Assembly: GCA_016297945.1 (NCBI GenBank)
Contig: JAEDFR010000027.1
Coordinates: forward strand, 1-25,700
DNA length: 25,700 bases
Direction: 5' to 3'
Source of the DNA: Lachnospiraceae bacterium
GTDB taxonomy: Bacteria; Bacillota; Clostridia; Lachnospirales; Lachnospiraceae
The notes beneath the pieces were generated by a model. That model saw only the letters and a list, made by a program, of their open reading frames with translations. It did not search any database and was not told where the DNA came from. This document shows positions 23,323 through 25,700 of the stretch, piece by piece. The translations under genes and the position numbers were made by a program. Every line of letters begins with the position of its first letter. Within the stretch, counting starts at the first letter, position 1.

Positions 23323-23916
23323 TTACAATGATTTTGCAATCTCATAAGCATCTTTTGTAAATTTTCCTATGCGCTCAGACCGGTTTTCATCGTTCCCATA
23401 GCCTCTTGTCATCCGGTCAAAAACATACACTTCACAACTTTTAGCCCTGTCTTTGATTCGGTCTCCTATCATAACGGTTTTCATTGCTTCCAATTGCTTT
23501 ATGCGTATTTCATCCTCTAATGAACCGCCCATTGTAATGAAAAATAATGCTTTTTCTAAAATCTTCATCTTAGGATCATCTCCATAAGCAAAGCCATATG
23601 TCCACACACGTTGAAACCATCCCTCAAGCATTGCAGGGGATGCCGTCCAAAAGACAGGATAAATAAAAACAATTACATCTGAAGAATTAATCCTTTCCTG
23701 TTCCCTGATGACATCCGGAAAAACAGGCATATCCAACTGATAAAATCCTTCTCTATGATATTCCTCTTTGCTCATGACCGGATTAAATCCTTCCGCATAC
23801 AAATCAGATATAATGTAGGTATGCCCGGCTTCTTCCAATCCTTTTACAAATGAGTTTTTCACCTCGCTTGTAAAACTGTTCTCACTTGGATGACAATATA
23901 CTACTAAAACATTCAT
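23323..23916 (-). CDS. Flavodoxin-fold NAD(P)H:quinone oxidoreductase family protein
   Basis: This 197-aa cytoplasmic flavoprotein begins MNVLVVYCHPSENSFTSEVK, the standard N-terminus of the NQO1/KefF/MdaB-like family. VIVFIYPVFWTASPAMLEGW provides the flavin-binding loop and FFITMGGSLE the second one. Members reduce quinones or related electrophiles with NAD(P)H and FMN/FAD; the real substrate is unknown. ATG 23916 is chosen with AAGGGAG 6 bases upstream; the 28 residues of the longer frame are not part of the fold. It lies 87 bases downstream of the VOC relic on the same strand, so the two were probably once an operon. Confidence 0.88.
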   Translation of the reverse strand: MNVLVVYCHPSENSFTSEVKNSFVKGLEEAGHTYIISDLYAEGFNPVMSKEEYHREGFYQLDMPVFPDVIREQERINSSDVIVFIYPVFWTASPAMLEGWFQRVWTYGFAYGDDPKMKILEKALFFITMGGSLEDEIRIKQLEAMKTVMIGDRIKDRAKSCEVYVFDRMTRGYGNDENRSERIGKFTKDAYEIAKSL

Positions 23917-24003
23917 CGCTTTCTCCCTTATTCTTACTTCGTCCGCTTGCTTTTCACAGGGCATTTCCGGCTTATCCTTTGTACTCTGCCTGGCAAGCAT
24001 ACT

Positions 24004-24199
24004 CTAAACAGTAATTTCGATTTGATTTCCTTCGACTCCTATTATACAACTCTCATAATAGCCGTCACCGGTTGTTCTCTATCCATCAAATCCGGTTTAT
24101 TCATAATTTCCAATCTTGCCCCATCATCAAAAGATAAAAAAATCTTTTGTTTTTTCTAAGTCATTAACATACATACATTGCAATGTGTTCTATTTGTAT
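24004..24199 (-). pseudogene. Decayed VOC (glyoxalase/bleomycin-resistance-like) gene
   Basis: Pieces of a ~125-aa VOC protein are readable in different frames. An AGGAGG site (24205-24210) is followed by ATA where ATG is expected, then IEHIAMY. A four-base duplication (ATGTATGT) precedes NDLEKTKDFF. A deletion then joins directly to FLSFDDGARLEIMNKPDLMD. A second deletion joins to GDGYYESCIIGVEGNQIEIT and a final V, then TAG at 24006-24004. The recovered words match VOC proteins in order. About 60 of the expected codons are missing. Function is lost. Confidence 0.75.
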
Positions 24200-24299
24200 A
24201 CTTTCCTCCTGAAATACGATTCTTTACACGGTTTGGTAACACACATTATGAACAAATCCAAAATACAACAATATTTATATTTAATTTCGTCAATCGAAC

Positions 24300-24328
24300 T
24301 TGTGTTCTGTTTAACGTTATGTTATAAT
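24300..24328 (+). promoter_or_regulatory. Toxin promoter of the type I TA locus
   Basis: TTGTGT (24300-24305), a 17-base spacer, and TATAAT (24323-24328) preceded by TGT (extended -10). The RNA would begin near 24335. Confidence 0.65.
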
Positions 24329-24376
24329 AGATTTAGCAACAAATTGCTGTGGGCAATCGTGTTACAGGGTGGTTGA

Positions 24377-24400
24377 CCTCTATTCTACATAGAATGGAGG
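24377..24400 (+). promoter_or_regulatory. Hairpin sequestering the toxin Shine-Dalgarno sequence
   Basis: CCTCTATTCT pairs with AGAATGGAGG over 10 bp (one T-G wobble) around the loop ACAT. The 3' arm contains the whole GGAGG ribosome site (24396-24400) of the toxin, so translation from the full-length message should be blocked. Confidence 0.75.
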
Positions 24401-24408
24401 TGATGCTT

Positions 24409-24495
24409 ATGAAGAAATTTGACTTTAAGGACTTAATGTCTTTCGGAATGTTTCTCTTAGCATTGCTGACGTTCATTTATTTGATTTGTCAGTAA
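24409..24495 (+). CDS. Hol-Tox-like type I toxin peptide (28 aa)
   Basis: A 28-aa peptide with a single membrane helix: MKKFDFKDLM, then SFGMFLLALLTFIYLICQ. It matches the putative holin-like toxin (Hol-Tox) pattern of short Firmicutes peptides, in which a polar start leads into a FGMFxLALLTFI helix. Such peptides insert in the membrane and stop growth when overproduced. GGAGG lies 8 bases before this ATG; the ATG at 24403 is too close. The neighbourhood supports the call: own promoter, sequestered ribosome site, terminator at 24501-24545, and a convergent promoter for an antisense RNA. No proof of toxicity exists here. Confidence 0.75.
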   Translation: MKKFDFKDLMSFGMFLLALLTFIYLICQ

Positions 24496-24587
24496 TATAA
24501 AACAAAACCTTCCCTGTACTTTGGCAAATTGGGGAAGGCTTTGTTCTCTACATATTGGTCAACCACTCTGTGGCGATTGCCTTTTCT
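24496..24587 (-). ncRNA. Predicted antisense antitoxin RNA of the Hol-Tox locus
   Basis: On the minus strand TTGTAA (24616-24621), 16 bases, and TATAAT (24594-24599) preceded by TGC predict a start near 24587. The RNA begins with a small hairpin, CCAC/GTGG (24573-24563). It runs about 90 bases to the shared terminator at 24501-24545, which on this strand is followed by GGTTTTGTTTT. It is complementary to the 3' part of the toxin message. Confidence 0.6.
24501..24545. terminator. Shared bidirectional terminator of toxin and antitoxin RNAs
   Basis: AACAAA-A-CCTTCCC pairs with GGGAAGG-C-TTTGTT (one A-C mismatch) around a loop of about 17 bases. T-rich tracts follow in both directions, stronger on the minus strand. 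Confidence 0.75.
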
Positions 24588-24706
24588 AATTATATTATAG
24601 CAAATAATAAAGATATTACAATAAATTTTTCAAATTCAATAGCGTAAATTTCTCATAATAGCCTTTGTATTTCCACATCCCTGATTTCTCCTTGTCATAC
24701 TGCGTG

Positions 24707-24850
24707 TTTCTACAAGCGGTGCGCAGACAGGATAGAATACAGACGTGGGGAGCTTGCTCACCAAAGGATGTATTCTGTTCTGGATGCATAGCGCGACAGC
24801 GCGACATGAGCATGTAGCGCAGCGAAATGCGAATGGACACCGCATCATTA
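24707..24850 (+). repeat. MITE-like repeat, copy 1
   Basis: Core 24716-24843 (128 bp) has GCGGTG and CACCGC at its ends. The last 66 bases (24780-24845) match copy 2 with one difference; the first half matches less well. Inner text includes GCGCGACAGCGCGACATGAG and GGGGAGCTTGCTCACCA. It carries no gene; short open frames across it are not coding. It lies just beyond the stop of the acetyltransferase gene. Confidence 0.8.
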
Positions 24851-24879
24851 TAATTGAATTTATCTATCTAATTCTCATT

Positions 24880-25368
24880 CTACAATTCATAGTAATATGG
24901 ACATATATCTTCATAATGTCCATCCTTCATCCGAAACCCACGCGGAATTATGCCCAGCTGCTTAAAACCAAGACGCTCGTATAAATGGCGGGCATGAACA
25001 TTCGTAGCCACAACCGCATTAAATTGAAGAATTTTAAATCCTTTTTCCTTACCTTGTATGAGACAATCCTTAACAAGCTTTTCTCCTATATGCATTCCTC
25101 TCGAATCAGAACTAACAGCGTAGCTTGCATTACATATATGACCACATCTGCCAACATTATTGGGATGCAGAATATACAATCCATATATTTTTCCTTCCGT
25201 ATCCTCAGCCACCCCACAGTATGTCTGTGAATCGAAAAACTCCTTCCCTGAATTCTCATCAAGAATTTCTTCCTGTGGAAAAGCAATACCTTCTTCAACA
25301 ATTTCGTTCCAGATTTGAACCATATCTTTCATATCATCTTGTTTATATTTCCTTATAGTAACGATCAT
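24880..25368 (-). CDS. GNAT family N-acetyltransferase
   Basis: This 162-aa cytoplasmic protein, starting MIVTIRKYKQDDMKDMVQIW, has the GNAT fold. The acetyl-CoA-binding motif A is SSDSRGMHIGEKLVKDCLIQ (a RGxxIGxxL form, about residues 88-107), followed by FNAVVATNVHARHLYERLGF (motif B). It resembles phosphinothricin-type acetyltransferases in layout, but the acceptor substrate is unknown. GGAGG lies 9 bases before ATG 25368. A longer frame would start inside the neighbouring repeat and is rejected. The gene is bracketed by two inverted copies of a MITE-like repeat. Confidence 0.9.
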   Translation of the reverse strand: MIVTIRKYKQDDMKDMVQIWNEIVEEGIAFPQEEILDENSGKEFFDSQTYCGVAEDTEGKIYGLYILHPNNVGRCGHICNASYAVSSDSRGMHIGEKLVKDCLIQGKEKGFKILQFNAVVATNVHARHLYERLGFKQLGIIPRGFRMKDGHYEDICPYYYEL

Positions 25369-25390
25369 TATTATCTGCCTCCATAAATTT

Positions 25391-25534
25391 AATAATGCGG
25401 TGTCCATTCGCATTTCGCTACGCTACATGCTCATGTCGCGCTGTCGCGCTATGCATCCAGTCTGAAATACAGCCTCTGGTGAGCAAGCTCCCCTGCGGCT
25501 ATATTCCATCCTGTTCGCGCACCGCTTGTAGAAA
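25391..25534 (-). repeat. MITE-like repeat, copy 2 (inverted)
   Basis: Core 25397-25525 (129 bp) with GCGGTG/CACCGC ends, in opposite orientation to copy 1. It begins a few bases upstream of the ribosome site region of the acetyltransferase gene. The stretch 25395-25460 is the near-identical half. The TTTCTACAAGCGGTG edge is shared by both copies. Confidence 0.8.
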
Positions 25535-25569
25535 CGCACAAATTCATATTTATCTATTAAAAATTAGCA

Positions 25570-25598
25570 TTGAAAAAAATATATAAAAATGTTATATT
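25570..25598 (+). promoter_or_regulatory. Promoter of the right-edge small RNA
   Basis: TTGAAA (25570-25575), a 17-base spacer, and TATATT (25593-25598) preceded by TGT (extended -10). Confidence 0.65.
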
Positions 25599-25604
25599 GA
25601 TAAA

Positions 25605-25700
25605 GAAGAAAGCACCCACTCCAAAGTGGATGCCTACCAAACGGTTTATTCGTCCTTATGGACACCGCCTATTCTGTGGGCCGACAGGATAGGCATTTTT
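25605..25700 (+). ncRNA. Structured small RNA, probable type I antitoxin
   Basis: From a predicted start near 25605 the RNA has no reading frame. It opens with a hairpin, GCACCCACT/AGTGGATGC (25612-25620 and 25625-25633, one mismatch). It ends with an 11-bp terminator, GCCTATTCTGT/ACAGGATAGGC (25667-25677 and 25684-25694), followed by ATTTTT at the window edge. The terminator's 3' arm (TAGGCAT) can also pair with ATGCCTA at 25630-25636. The CCAC/GTGG 5' hairpin and size echo the antitoxin RNA at 24496-24587, so a second toxin may lie beyond the window. The family is inferred, not recognised. Confidence 0.6.

Larger units (their letters stand above)
24352..24581. repeat. Imperfect inverted repeat bounding the toxin-antitoxin locus
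   Basis: The plus strand at 24352-24378 and the minus strand at 24581-24557 share GGCAATCG and then GTGGTTGACC, separated by unequal middles. A toxin transcript reaching 24581 could close on itself 5' to 3'. GGTTGACC is also nearly self-complementary, which would allow loop-loop contacts. Confidence 0.6.

Noticed and set aside
24616..24848. Short minus-strand frames across the MITE copy, including a possible 20-aa peptide ending near 24616
   Set aside because: Most of the frame is repeat DNA also present in copy 2. The 20-codon end has a passable AAGGAG site but no recognisable product and overlaps the antitoxin promoter.
25395..25586. Plus-strand frame across MITE copy 2
   Set aside because: It matches the shadow frame in copy 1 only because the DNA repeat is shared; no ribosome site or conserved product.
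1..25700. tRNA, rRNA, insertion sequences, integrase sites or replication origin
   Set aside because: I looked for conserved tRNA arms, rRNA segments, transposase motifs and DnaA-box clusters by eye and saw none; a covariance-model scan would be needed to exclude small RNAs.

Overview
The window looks like chromosomal DNA of a low-GC Gram-positive anaerobe, most likely a Lachnospiraceae-type Clostridium relative. This is inferred from AT-rich DNA with strong AGGAGG-type ribosome sites, many extended -10 (TGnTATAAT) promoters, an RsmH with the extended N-terminus I associate with that family, and a relic of a clostridial 4Fe-4S domain. No rRNA, tRNA, CRISPR array, transposase or prophage gene was recognised.

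Layout. 1-2578 (minus): the start of a response regulator, murD, a short 24-nt tandem repeat, and an unrecognised 258-aa gene. 2748-3775 (plus): an AraC regulator facing a small unknown gene (3769-4059), with a shared bidirectional terminator. 4227-6134: a DMT/EamA exporter (minus) and a DegV protein (plus) from overlapping divergent promoters. 6244-10058: a 971-aa YhgE/Pip membrane protein (minus) and a divergent TetR regulator. 10142-10360: a relic of a 4Fe-4S domain protein. 10415-12824 (minus): CPBP membrane protease homologue, ArsR-like winged-helix regulator and rsmH, behind a promoter carrying three identical-type palindromes. 13039-14163: an AI-2E family permease.

14280-21323 (minus) is a self-contained sucrose PTS operon in the order scrR (broken), scrA, scrB, scrK, ptsH, ptsI. 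Sucrose is phosphorylated on import by EIIBCA, cut by sucrose-6-phosphate hydrolase, and the fructose is phosphorylated by fructokinase. Dedicated HPr and EI supply the phosphate. The HPr keeps His15 but has Lys in place of regulatory Ser46. The LacI-type repressor has lost most of its DNA-binding domain and carries a poly-A frameshift.

21429-25700 is accessory DNA: an Lsa-like ABC-F antibiotic-resistance-type gene broken by a poly-A frameshift, behind two successive promoter-terminator leader modules; a flavodoxin-fold quinone reductase; a decayed VOC (glyoxalase-like) gene; a compact type I toxin-antitoxin locus of the Hol-Tox kind with a convergent antisense RNA; a GNAT acetyltransferase bracketed by two inverted copies of a ~130-bp MITE-like repeat; and, at the right edge, a second small structured RNA that looks like another type I antitoxin. 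Four broken genes (Fe-S relic, scrR, ABC-F, VOC) show that this half of the window is decaying or carries homopolymer sequence errors.
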